A DNA stretch of 64,000 nucleotides from Luedemannella flava. Its GTDB lineage: Bacteria; Actinomycetota; Actinomycetes; Mycobacteriales; Micromonosporaceae. The notes under the pieces are model-generated. The model did not search any database, was not told the origin of the DNA, and was given only the letters and a program-made list of their open reading frames with translations. This document shows positions 18,377 to 26,293 of this stretch, in pieces (the first letter of the stretch is position 1; the number at the start of each line of letters is the position of its first letter). The stretch is from assembly GCF_039528515.1 (NCBI RefSeq), contig NZ_BAAALT010000034.1, forward strand, positions 1-64,000, in the 5' to 3' direction. A program made the translations under genes and the position numbers.

Positions 18377-19671
18377 GGGCCGGCTCCTACACCGTCGACC
18401 GTCGTCCACTGGCCATTCCGGCGTTCCGCCGGCTGTGGCTGGCGTCCGTGGTCACGGCGGTGGGCGGGTCGTTCAGCCTCATCGCGATCCCCACCCAGCT
18501 GTTCACGATCACCGGCTCGTCCGCCACGGTCGGCGCCTCGGCGATCGTCACGTTCGTGGCGCTCACGGTGTCGTCGCTGTGGTGCGGTGCGCTGGCCGAC
18601 CGGATGGACCGCCGCCGGCTGCTGCTGTTCGGCCAGTGCGGCCTGGCCGGCACGTACCTGCTGCTGTGGGCGCAGGCCGCGCTGCACGTGAGGTCGGTGC
18701 CGTTGCTGTTCGTGCTCATCGCGTTCGAGGGCGTGTCCTACGGCGCGACCATGGCGACCATGGGCGCGGCCGTGCCCCGCATCGTGCCCACCGACCTGCT
18801 CGCCGCGGCGAACAGCCTCAGCTCCCTCGTGCGCTACCTCGGCGCGGTCCTCGGGCCGGTCCTGGCCGGCGCGCTGCTCCCGTTGGTGGGCCTGAGCAGC
18901 CTGTACCTGTTCGACTCGGTCGCCCTGACGGCCGTCATCTGGGCGGTGTCCCGGCTGCCCGCGATCGAACCGCCGCCCCGCGACGAGGCCGGGGCGGGCG
19001 CCCGCGCGACCGTCGTGGAGATCTTCGACGGGTTCCGCTACCTGTGGACGCGCCGGATCCTCGTCGCCGTGCTCGGCATCGACCTGGCCGCGATGGTTTT
19101 CGGCCTGCCCGTGGCCCTGTTCCCGGAACTGGCCGAACGCACCTTCGGCGGCCCGCCCGGCGGCGGCACGGTCCTCGGCCTGCTCTACGCGGCGTACCCG
19201 GCCGGGGTGTTGCTCGCCGGCCTCTTCTCGGGGACCTTCACCCGCGCCCGCCGGCACGGCGTCATGCTGGCCGGCGCGACCATGACGTGGGGCGTCACGG
19301 TGGTCGTTCTCGGCGTAGCGCCCAACCTCGCCGTCGCGTTGGCCGCGCTCGTGCTGGGCGGCGCGGCGAACTTCCTGCTCAGCACGTACCGCAACGCGAT
19401 CACGCAGGCGCACAGCGACGACGCGCTGCGCGGGCGGGTCGCGGGTTCGCTCACCGTCGTGCTCGTCGGCGGCCCGCAGGCTTCCGTGCTGCTGCACGGG
19501 CTGTCCTCGGCGGCGGTCGGGCCGCGCTGGACGATCGTCGTGGGCGGCCTGCTGACCGTGGCCACGGTCGCTCTGATCGTGCGGCTGGTGTCCGCGCTGT
19601 GGGGGTACGTCCCGACAGCTGTCCCCGCGCCAACAGTGGCCACTTCGGACGGAGAAGCTACGCGCGTGTAA
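18373..19671 (+). CDS. MFS transporter (enterobactin-exporter/EntS-like)
   Basis: This is a 432-residue MFS protein with twelve predicted helices and the loop 2-3 motif GALADRMDRRRLLLFGQ. Its GTG start overlaps the stop of the MerR-PP2C gene, so it is translationally coupled and probably its regulatory target or partner. It is a likely drug or siderophore exporter. The substrate is unknown. Confidence 0.85.
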   Translation: MRAGSYTVDRRPLAIPAFRRLWLASVVTAVGGSFSLIAIPTQLFTITGSSATVGASAIVTFVALTVSSLWCGALADRMDRRRLLLFGQCGLAGTYLLLWAQAALHVRSVPLLFVLIAFEGVSYGATMATMGAAVPRIVPTDLLAAANSLSSLVRYLGAVLGPVLAGALLPLVGLSSLYLFDSVALTAVIWAVSRLPAIEPPPRDEAGAGARATVVEIFDGFRYLWTRRILVAVLGIDLAAMVFGLPVALFPELAERTFGGPPGGGTVLGLLYAAYPAGVLLAGLFSGTFTRARRHGVMLAGATMTWGVTVVVLGVAPNLAVALAALVLGGAANFLLSTYRNAITQAHSDDALRGRVAGSLTVVLVGGPQASVLLHGLSSAAVGPRWTIVVGGLLTVATVALIVRLVSALWGYVPTAVPAPTVATSDGEATRV

Positions 19672-19729
19672 CTCACGGGGGCCGGGAGCGGTTGTGGTGC
19701 GGGTGCGTTGTAGTCCGTTCGCGCCGATT

Positions 19730-19738
19730 TGTCTGACA
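19730..19738. promoter_or_regulatory. TGTC-N-GACA motif upstream of the first Gly-x3 protein gene
   Basis: TGTCTGACA followed by TAAAAT lies about 108 bases before the first gene of the small secreted family. The same TGTCyGACATA string precedes the third paralogue, which suggests a shared promoter or operator. Confidence 0.35.
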
Positions 19739-19837
19739 TAAAATGATCAATGAATCCCACGCTGAACAGCGCTGACCGCATGCGCGGACACAACGAGTTT
19801 TGTCGCTGATGAGGATGCTGATCATAAGGAGTACGTC

Positions 19838-20200
19838 ATGACCATACGATCGATCACGGTCGCGGCCAGCGGCCTGATAGTCACGGGCACCCTGCTGGTG
19901 GCCCAGAACCCGGCGTCGGCCGCGGTGCCCTTACCGACGACCTCGGCACCGGTCGTGGCCACTGTGGAGGTCGGCCAACCGCTGACCACCTGGCGCGACT
20001 TCAGGCGCGGCTACCGGGACGGCTTCCGGGACGGCTGGGACGCGGCCCGCGACGAGTGCGAGAACCCGGGTGGCCGCTTCGGCGGCGGCCGGGGCGGTGG
20101 TGGCTTCGACCGGCGCGAACGCGACTACGCGCGGGGCTACGACCGGGGCTACGACCGCGGCTACGACCGCGGCACCCGCGAATTCTGCGATCGCCGCTGA
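19838..20200 (+). CDS. Small secreted Gly-x-x-x repeat protein, first of three paralogues
   Basis: This is a 120-residue protein. A signal peptide covers residues 1-29 with cleavage near ASA-AV. The mature part has GYRDGFRDGWDAARDEC, then a Gly-rich spacer, then RDYARGYDRGYDRGYDRG and a terminal FCDRR. Glycine recurs every fourth residue and the mature protein has exactly two cysteines. AAGGAG sets the start. The function is unknown. The glycine spacing recalls the deca-GX3 motif of eukaryotic Yae1/Lto1, which may be coincidence. Confidence 0.75.
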   Translation: MTIRSITVAASGLIVTGTLLVAQNPASAAVPLPTTSAPVVATVEVGQPLTTWRDFRRGYRDGFRDGWDAARDECENPGGRFGGGRGGGGFDRRERDYARGYDRGYDRGYDRGTREFCDRR

Positions 20201-20255
20201 CGTAGGGAGCATCCGGGCCACGAGCCCGTCTCTCTGTGGACCAGAGGAGACAGCG

Positions 20256-20594
20256 ATGAGCGTACGCACAATGGCGGCGGCAGTCGGCGGGCTGCTGGTC
20301 GCCGGCACGATTGCCGTTTCGCAGAGTCCCGCCGCCGCGGCACCGTCCATGCGGGCACCGGTCACCGCGGTGAACCCGGTGTCCGTCGTCGGGCCGTCGG
20401 TCGACGTGCCGGACTACCTCCGCGGCTACCGGGACGGCTACCGGGCCGGTTGGCGGGAGGCCGGCGGCGTCTGTCTGATGGACGACTGGCGGTTCCGTTA
20501 CGGTCCCTGGGGCAACCGGGACTACGCACGCGGCTACGACCGCGGCTTCAACAACGGGTTCGACGACGGCTACCGCGAGCTGTGCCGCCGCTAG
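20256..20594 (+). CDS. Small secreted Gly-x-x-x repeat protein, second paralogue
   Basis: This is a 112-residue protein with a signal peptide (residues 1-28, Ala-rich end). The mature part carries YLRGYRDGYRAGWREAGGVC, then RDYARGYDRGFNNGFDDGY and a terminal LCRR. The architecture and the two cysteines are the same as in the neighbours. It begins 55 bases after the first paralogue with AGGAGACAGCG before the ATG, so it is probably co-transcribed. The function is unknown. Confidence 0.75.
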   Translation: MSVRTMAAAVGGLLVAGTIAVSQSPAAAAPSMRAPVTAVNPVSVVGPSVDVPDYLRGYRDGYRAGWREAGGVCLMDDWRFRYGPWGNRDYARGYDRGFNNGFDDGYRELCRR

Positions 20595-20596
20595 CT

Positions 20597-20720
20597 GAAC
20601 GTCGAGCGGCGAGGCACCGGTCCAGTTCCGCGGTGTCCGCCCGCACCACGACTGCCGGCCGCAGTCGGCATCGGGCCGACCACGGCCGGCAGTTCACGAC
20701 CTCCCCCGACCAGTGTTCGG
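20597..20720 (-). pseudogene. Decayed copy of the 3' end of the neighbouring DUF4180 gene
   Basis: Bases 20608-20671 match the 3' end of the intact DUF4180 gene (from 21217) at roughly four positions in five. The translated remnant TAELDRCLAA corresponds to AGELDRRLAA. A later piece, cagttcacgacctccccc, matches a region further inside the gene, so the middle is deleted. It marks an old tandem duplication of a unit made of a secreted Gly-x3 gene and a DUF4180 gene. Confidence 0.65.
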
Positions 20721-20775
20721 TGGCATACGGGGGTAATTGAGGTGCTATTTCCTTGCTGCTCGCCGTCATCCTAAA

Positions 20776-20790
20776 TGTCCGACATATACT
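20776..20790 (+). promoter_or_regulatory. TGTC-N-GACA motif with a TATACT box upstream of the third Gly-x3 gene
   Basis: TGTCCGACA overlaps a TATACT -10-like box that would start transcription about 20 bases before the ATG at 20817. The same motif lies upstream of the first paralogue at 19730. Confidence 0.4.
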
Positions 20791-20816
20791 GAAGGATTCG
20801 GCTAAAGGAGACAGCG

Positions 20817-21203
20817 ATGAACGCGCGCACGATGAGAGCGGCGGCTGGCGGTCTGCTGGTCGCAGGAACGATTGCCGCATTCCAGACCCCCGCCGCCGCG
20901 GCCGGACCGTCCCGGGTCCCGACTGCTGTGGTGAGTTCGGTGCCGGCCGGCCAGCCGTTGGCCGACCTGGGTGACCGGGACTGGCGTGACCGGGACTGGC
21001 GCGACCGCGGCGACCGCGACTGGCGCGCCTACCGCGACGGTTACCAGGACGGTTACCGGGACGGTTGGCGTCAGGCCCGCGAGGACTGCGACGAGGACGG
21101 CGACTACCGTCGCGGCTGGCGCTGGGACCGTGACTACGCACGCGGCTACGACCGCGGGTTCGAGCGCGGCTTCGACGCGGGCTACCGCTACTACTGCGAC
21201 TGA
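20817..21203 (+). CDS. Small secreted Gly-x-x-x repeat protein, third paralogue
   Basis: This is a 128-residue protein. The signal peptide (about residues 1-29) is nearly identical in style to that of the second paralogue (RTMRAAAGGLLVAGTIA). It has an extra DRDWRDRDWRDRGDRDW stretch, then YRDGYQDGYRDGWRQAREDC, then RDYARGYDRGFERGFDAGY and a terminal YYCD. The two cysteines are conserved. AAGGAGACAGCG precedes the ATG, matching the second gene. Its own promoter appears to lie at 20776-20790. The function is unknown; secretion is inferred from the signal peptide. Confidence 0.75.
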   Translation: MNARTMRAAAGGLLVAGTIAAFQTPAAAAGPSRVPTAVVSSVPAGQPLADLGDRDWRDRDWRDRGDRDWRAYRDGYQDGYRDGWRQAREDCDEDGDYRRGWRWDRDYARGYDRGFERGFDAGYRYYCD

Positions 21204-21210
21204 CCGACCG

Positions 21211-21573
21211 TCAGGCGGCGAGGCGCCGGTCCAGTTCCCCGGCGTCGGCCACGAACCACAACTGCCGGCCGCGGTTGGCCTCGAAGACGAAGTCCCGCAA
21301 CGCGTCGCTGCGCGCGACGTAGTCGGAGATGTCGCCGACGACGACCAGCCGCAGCCGGTAGTTCACGAACTTCTGCACGATCTCCCCCGCCATCCTGGTC
21401 CGCAGGGTGAAGAAGTCCTCGCCGAGGCGGTCGGCCGGGATCGCCACGATCTCCGCGTTGCTACCGAACGCGTCCCCGATCAGGTCGAGCACATCCTGAC
21501 CCGCCGCCAACAGCGGGCCGTCCACCGGATAGCTGAGCACCGTCACGCCGTGCACCTCGGAAATCGTCACGTC
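21211..21573 (-). CDS. DUF4180 family protein
   Basis: This is a 120-residue protein starting at GTG (VTISEVHGVTVLSYP). It shows the DUF4180 pattern: an IPADRLGEDFFTLRTRMAGEIVQKFVNYRLRLVVVGD core and a C-terminal FVFEANRGRQLWFVAD. The fold resembles STAS or stress-type single-domain proteins, but the function is unknown. The gene is convergent with the third secreted paralogue, with a seven-base gap. A decayed second copy lies at 20597-20720. Confidence 0.75.
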   Translation of the reverse strand, partial: DVTISEVHGVTVLSYPVDGPLLAAGQDVLDLIGDAFGSNAEIVAIPADRLGEDFFTLRTRMAGEIVQKFVNYRLRLVVVGDISDYVARSDALRDFVFEANRGRQLWFVADAGELDRRLAA

Positions 21574-21654
21574 GCGTGATGCTACGCGGAGCACCGGCGC
21601 CGGACAGGCGATTATGCGCTCGCGGCCGCCCGGCCCGGTCGGGAGACTGACCCC

Positions 21655-22176
21655 ATGACGCCGACCGAGACCGCGCTGATCGTCGCCGTGCCCGAGGCCG
21701 AGCCCGCCGTGGGCGTGCACCGCGACGCGTACGACGCGGCCGCCGGTTGGGGCGTGCCCGCCCACGTCACCGTCCTCTACCCGTTCCTGGCGCCCGACCG
21801 GATCGACCACGAGGTCCTCGCCGGCCTCAGCGAGACGTTCGCGGCCCACCGCCCGTTCGAGGCGACCCTGGCGAGCGTCGGCTGGTTCGGCGACCAGGTC
21901 GTCTACCTGGCGCCCGAGCCCGACGACCGGTTCCGGGCGCTCACCGCCGCCGTGTGGGACCGCTTTCCGCAGGCCCCGCCCTACGGCGGCGCGTTCGACG
22001 ACGTCGTCCCACACCTCACGATCGGTCACGACCACCCCCGACCACTGCTCGCGGCGGCCGCGGATCAGGTCGCCGCCCACCTGCCCGTCCACGCGTCCGT
22101 CCGCGCGGTCCGACTCATCGCCGGCAGCCGCGGAGCGGCGCCCTGGCGGCGGTTGGCCGAGTTCCCCCTCGGATGA
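21655..22176 (+). CDS. 2'-5' RNA ligase family (2H phosphoesterase) protein
   Basis: This is a 173-residue protein with the two HxT/S motifs of the 2H superfamily: HVTVLYPF near residue 38 and HLTIGH near residue 121. Related enzymes act on 2',5' or cyclic phosphodiesters of RNA or small nucleotides. The actual substrate is unknown. It is the first gene of a plus-strand run; its stop overlaps the start of the MFS gene. Confidence 0.82.
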   Translation: MTPTETALIVAVPEAEPAVGVHRDAYDAAAGWGVPAHVTVLYPFLAPDRIDHEVLAGLSETFAAHRPFEATLASVGWFGDQVVYLAPEPDDRFRALTAAVWDRFPQAPPYGGAFDDVVPHLTIGHDHPRPLLAAAADQVAAHLPVHASVRAVRLIAGSRGAAPWRRLAEFPLG

Positions 22177-23423
22177 GCACGGGCACCTGGCGTCCCGACT
22201 TCCGCCGGCTGTGGATCGGCACCGCCGTGTCCAACCTGGGCGGCCAGGTCAGCGTGCTGGCCCTGCCGCTGACCGCCGCCGTCGTGCTCGGCGCCGGACC
22301 GGTGCAGATGGGCGTGCTGACCGCACTGAACCGGGCGCCCTACCTCGCCCTGGGCCTCGTCGTGGGCGTGTGGATCGACCGGATCCCCCGACGGACCGTC
22401 CTGGTCGCCGCCGGCCTCGGGCTCGCCGCGACGCTCGGCGTCATCCCGGCCGCCGCCGCGCTCGGCTGGCTCAGCCTCCCGTTGCTGTACGCGACCGCCC
22501 TGCTCAGCGGCGTACAGGTGATCTTTTTGGAGGTGGCGTACCTCGCCGCCGTGCCGATGGTCGTGCCGCGCGAGCACCGCCCGGCCGCGCAACGCGACAT
22601 CGAACTGACGATGTCGGCCGGCCAGCTCGTCGGCCCGCCGCTGGGCGGGGTGCTCGTGCAGGCGCTCACCGCCCCGATCGCGCTCGCGTTCGACGCCGCG
22701 ACGTACCTGGTCGCCGCGTTGGCCGCGGCGCGGATGCGGGCCGGCCGCACGTCGACCCGCCGCCCCGACGACGACGCCGGGATGCTTCACCAGATCCGCG
22801 AGGGCGTCGGACTCGTCGTGCGCGAGCGCGTGCTGCGCGCGGTCACCCTCGCCACCGCCACGTTCGTCTTCTGGACCACCGCGTACCTGGCGATCTTCGT
22901 ACTGTTCCTGGTCCGCGACGTGCACCTGGGGGCGCGGACGCTCGGCGTCGTGCTGGCGTGCGGCGCGGTCGGCGGCATCGCCGGCGCGGCGCTCGCAGGT
23001 CCGCTCGGACGGCGCCTGGGCAGCGGCGTCACCATGGCGGTCGCCCTGGCGGCCGGCGGGTCGGGGGCCGCCCTCGCCCCGCTCGCGATCCTCCTGCCGC
23101 ACCGGTGGGCGGTGGTCGTCGTCGCGTCGTCGCAGGCGCTCGCCTGGTGCGGGCAGCAGATCCACATGGTGCACCAGGTGCCCGTGCGCTACGCGGTCTG
23201 CCCCGACCACCTGCACGGGCGCGTCAACGCCACGATCCGCACCACCGTGTGGGGCTCGTCCACGGTCGGCGCCCTGCTCGGCGGCCTCCTCGGCGAGCGG
23301 CTCGGACTGCCCGCCGCCCTCGTCGCGGCGTCGGCCGGCGCGGCCCTGGCGGCCGGGTGGATCCTCGCGTCCCCGGCGCGCGCCCTGCGCCGCAGCACCG
23401 ACCTGCGGCCGGCCGTGGCGTAG
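22173..23423 (+). CDS. MFS transporter
   Basis: This is a 416-residue protein with about twelve helices, including the loop motif VGVWIDRIPRRTVLVAA. It starts at an ATGA overlap with the 2H gene. It belongs to the same broad exporter family as the MFS gene at 18.4 kb (both begin with a FRRLW segment). The substrate is unknown. Confidence 0.83.
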   Translation: MSTGTWRPDFRRLWIGTAVSNLGGQVSVLALPLTAAVVLGAGPVQMGVLTALNRAPYLALGLVVGVWIDRIPRRTVLVAAGLGLAATLGVIPAAAALGWLSLPLLYATALLSGVQVIFLEVAYLAAVPMVVPREHRPAAQRDIELTMSAGQLVGPPLGGVLVQALTAPIALAFDAATYLVAALAAARMRAGRTSTRRPDDDAGMLHQIREGVGLVVRERVLRAVTLATATFVFWTTAYLAIFVLFLVRDVHLGARTLGVVLACGAVGGIAGAALAGPLGRRLGSGVTMAVALAAGGSGAALAPLAILLPHRWAVVVVASSQALAWCGQQIHMVHQVPVRYAVCPDHLHGRVNATIRTTVWGSSTVGALLGGLLGERLGLPAALVAASAGAALAAGWILASPARALRRSTDLRPAVA

Positions 23424-23437
23424 CTAGACTCGCCGCC

Positions 23438-23992
23438 ATGACGCGCGTGCTGCTCGTCCCCGGCCGGGGCCGGATGCTGGCGGGACACTGGATGAACCGG
23501 TGGGCGCGCGAACACCCCGAATACCTGCTCGTCCCCCGCGACGACGACCCGGACTTCGACATCAACCTGCGGGTGCCCGCCCTGCACGCGGCGATCACCG
23601 CGGCGGACGAGCCGGCGGTGCTGGTCGCGCACAGCGGCGGCTGCGTCACCGTGGCGCAGTGGGCCGCGGCGCACACCGGCCCGGTCGCCGCCGTGCTGCT
23701 GGTTACCCCGCCCTACCTCGACCCCACCTGGGAGTACGGCCCCGGCTACGAGAACCTGATCATGCCGAAGGTGCCGCACCTGGAGCCGCTGCCCTTCCCG
23801 ACGACCGTCGTGGCCAGCCGCACCGACGAGATCGGCCCGTTCGACCGCGTCGCCGGGTACGCCGACGCGTGGGGCGCGACCCTCGTCGACGCCGGCGAGG
23901 TCGGCCATCTCAACACAACGGCGGGCTACGGCCCGTGGCCCGCCGGCGAGCGGCTGCTGGCCGACCTGCTCGCCCGCGCCGACAACCGGTAA
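23438..23992 (+). CDS. RBBP9/YdeN-family serine hydrolase
   Basis: This is a 184-residue alpha/beta hydrolase. It has an N-terminal VLLVPGRGRMLAGHW strand-loop, a nucleophile elbow VAHSGGC near residue 67, an acid in SRTDEIGPF and a histidine in GEVGHLNTTAGYGPW. RBBP9/YdeN proteins are small serine hydrolases of unclear substrate. It follows the MFS gene by 14 bases and is likely in the same operon. Confidence 0.82.
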   Translation: MTRVLLVPGRGRMLAGHWMNRWAREHPEYLLVPRDDDPDFDINLRVPALHAAITAADEPAVLVAHSGGCVTVAQWAAAHTGPVAAVLLVTPPYLDPTWEYGPGYENLIMPKVPHLEPLPFPTTVVASRTDEIGPFDRVAGYADAWGATLVDAGEVGHLNTTAGYGPWPAGERLLADLLARADNR

Positions 23993-24002
23993 CGTCGCGG
24001 CG

Positions 24003-25025
24003 GTGGCGAACCAACCCGGCGGCGCGCACGCGCGGCGCCGCACCCCGACCGGCCGCCGGATCCTGCTCGCCGCCCTGCTGACGCTGCTGTTGGCGGCGGG
24101 CGCGACGCTCGCGGTGCTGCGGCTGGGTGACGCGCCGGGCGCCGCCGACAACCCGATCGCGGCGAGTACCCCCGTACCCACCGGTGTGGCGGAACCGACC
24201 GCGACCCGCAGCCCGGCCACGGCCCCGACCACGACGGCGACCCGGCCGTCGGTCAGCCCGACCACCGCCGCGCCGGTGAAGGCCGCGACGTCGCGCCGCA
24301 AGGGCGTGTGCGTGTGGACGTTCGGCGGCGTGAACCAGGCACTCGCCGCGTCCGGCGCCAGCTGGTACTACACGTGGAGCACCCAGCATCAGGGCGTCGC
24401 CACCCCGGCCGGGGCACAGTTCGTGCCGATGATCTGGGGCCCGGGCAGCGTCACCGACGCCGCGTTGGCGCAGGCCAAGGCCGCCGGACCGTACCTGCTG
24501 GGGTTCAACGAACCGGATATGGACAGCCAGGCCGACATGAGCGTCGCCGCGGCGCTGGACCTGTGGCCCCGGCTCATGGCCGCCGGGAAGGTCCTCGGCA
24601 GCCCGGCCGTCGCGTGGGGCGGCGCGGACGCCGGCGGGTGGCTCGACCGGTTCATGGCGGGTGCCAGACAACGCGGCCACCGGGTCGACTTCATCGCCCT
24701 GCACTGGTACGGCGGCGACTTCCGCACCGCCGAGGCGACCGCGCAGCTGCGCTCCTACCTGCAGGCCGTGTACGACCGCTACCACAAGCCGATCTGGCTC
24801 ACCGAGTTCGCGCTCATCGACTTCGCGTCCGGGTCGGCCCGGTTCCCCACCCAGGCGCAGCAGGCCGCGTTCCTCACGTCGGCCACCGCGATGCTCGGAC
24901 GGCTGAGTTTTGTCCAGCGCTACGCGTGGTTCGCGCTGCCCGCCACCGACAAGGACCAGACGGGCCTGTTCCGCACGGGTACAGCCGTCACGCCCGTGGG
25001 CCGCGCGTTCCAGGCCGCCCGGTGA
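24003..25025 (+). CDS. Membrane-anchored or secreted glycoside hydrolase (GH128-like)
   Basis: This is a 340-residue protein with an N-terminal hydrophobic helix (about residues 20-42) preceded by arginines, then a Thr/Pro/Ala-rich linker to about residue 98. The TIM-barrel-like catalytic domain has FNEPDMDSQ near residue 170 (acid/base Glu) and WLTEFALIDF near residue 265 (nucleophile Glu), in the style of family 128 beta-1,3-glucanases. It probably acts on fungal or plant glucan outside the cell. The start is GTG, and the gene is coupled to the next one by a GTGA overlap. Confidence 0.8.
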   Translation: MANQPGGAHARRRTPTGRRILLAALLTLLLAAGATLAVLRLGDAPGAADNPIAASTPVPTGVAEPTATRSPATAPTTTATRPSVSPTTAAPVKAATSRRKGVCVWTFGGVNQALAASGASWYYTWSTQHQGVATPAGAQFVPMIWGPGSVTDAALAQAKAAGPYLLGFNEPDMDSQADMSVAAALDLWPRLMAAGKVLGSPAVAWGGADAGGWLDRFMAGARQRGHRVDFIALHWYGGDFRTAEATAQLRSYLQAVYDRYHKPIWLTEFALIDFASGSARFPTQAQQAAFLTSATAMLGRLSFVQRYAWFALPATDKDQTGLFRTGTAVTPVGRAFQAAR

Positions 25026-25537
25026 TCGTGCTGGTGCGGCACGCGATGCCGCTCATCGACCCGGACGCGGACCCGGCCACGTGGCCGCTGTCGCCCGAGG
25101 GCGAGGCGGCCGCCCGCGCGCTGGGCCCGTCGCTGCCGGCCGACGCGGTCCTCGTGGCCAGCGACGAGCCGAAGGCGCACGCGACCCTGGCGCTGGCCAC
25201 CGGACTGGACGTGACGGCGGACGCGCGCCTGCGGGAGGTCACCCGCCCACGCGAGCCGTACCGGGACGACTTCGCGCACGCGCGCCGCGCCTACGTGTCC
25301 GGGTCGCCGCCGCCCGGCTGGGAGCCGCCGTCGGCCGTGGTCGCCCGGATCGACGCCGCCATCGTGGCGCACCGCGTCGAGGGCCGGCCGTTGGTGCTGG
25401 CCGGGCACGGGATGGCGTTCACCACCTGGCTGTCCGCGCGCGGGCTCATCGCCGACGCGGCCGCGTTCTGGTCCGCGCTGCGCCTGCCCGACATGATCGA
25501 GGTCGCCGATCGCCGGAAAGAAGGAGGCGCTGCATGA
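25022..25537 (+). CDS. Histidine phosphatase superfamily protein
   Basis: This is a 171-residue protein with the catalytic RHAM motif at the N-terminus (IVLVRHAM) and the second histidine in LAGHGMAFTTW near residue 127. The acid-donor region lies in REVTRPREPY. It is a small phosphoglycerate-mutase-fold phosphatase of unknown substrate. The GTG start overlaps the glycosidase stop. Confidence 0.82.
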   Translation: MIVLVRHAMPLIDPDADPATWPLSPEGEAAARALGPSLPADAVLVASDEPKAHATLALATGLDVTADARLREVTRPREPYRDDFAHARRAYVSGSPPPGWEPPSAVVARIDAAIVAHRVEGRPLVLAGHGMAFTTWLSARGLIADAAAFWSALRLPDMIEVADRRKEGGAA

Positions 25538-26286
25538 GTGACGCGTTCTACTCGCACGCGAGCCTGTACGACCTCATGTTCCCGGGCGGCGGACCCGGAG
25601 TCGACTTCTACCGGGCCGCCGCCGATCGGCAGGGCGGGCGCGTACTGGAACTCGCGTGCGGCACCGGGCACAAGCTGATCCCCATCGCGTCCGACGGGCA
25701 TCCGTGCGTCGGCGTGGACTTCTCGTCAAACATGCTGACCGAGGCCCAGCGCAAGGCGAACGAGCGCGGCGTCGCGGTGGAATGGCTTCGGGGCGACATG
25801 CGGGCCTTCGAGCTGGGCCGCACCTTCGACTTCGTGTTCATCACCGCCAACTCCCTCCTGCACCTGCACGAGGCCGAGGCTCTGGTGAGCTGCTTCCGGT
25901 CGGTGCGACGGCACCTGGCGCCGGGAGGACGGTTCGTCTTCGACGTGTTCAACCCGAGCGTGCGGCTGCTCGCCGAAGCCGACGGGGTGCGGCGCACACG
26001 GGAGTCGTTGGCGTTCACGGATCCTGACCGTGGCAGGGTCAGCGTCGATGTTTCCGAGATCTACGACGCGTCCGCGCAGGTCACCCGCGGGACGTGGCAC
26101 CTCTCGACCGACGCCGAGCCCGACTTCGTCGTCGCGCCGCTCGAGATCAGGAGCATCTTCCCGCAGGAGCTGCCGCTGCTCGTCTCGCTCGGCGGCCTTC
26201 GGCTCGTCGAACGCTTCGGCGACTGGTCCGGTCGACCGTTCGCCGGAGATTCGCCGCTCCAACTCTGCATCTGCGAGTCCGCCTGA
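25534..26286 (+). CDS. Class I SAM-dependent methyltransferase
   Basis: This is a 250-residue protein with SAM motif I LELACGTGHKLIP near residue 38, an acidic residue in GVDFSSNML, motif DMRAF and a post-I FVFITANSLLHL. AAGGAGG sets the ATG, which overlaps the preceding stop by four bases. The substrate is unknown. It closes the plus-strand run that began at 21655. Confidence 0.85.
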   Translation: MSDAFYSHASLYDLMFPGGGPGVDFYRAAADRQGGRVLELACGTGHKLIPIASDGHPCVGVDFSSNMLTEAQRKANERGVAVEWLRGDMRAFELGRTFDFVFITANSLLHLHEAEALVSCFRSVRRHLAPGGRFVFDVFNPSVRLLAEADGVRRTRESLAFTDPDRGRVSVDVSEIYDASAQVTRGTWHLSTDAEPDFVVAPLEIRSIFPQELPLLVSLGGLRLVERFGDWSGRPFAGDSPLQLCICESA

Positions 26287-26293
26287 CCGACCG

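Noticed and set aside
21211..22092. Minus-strand 293-codon frame covering DUF4180 and beyond
   Set aside because: Only the last 120 codons fit DUF4180; the upstream part is antisense to the 2H phosphoesterase gene, so the GTG at 21573 is used.
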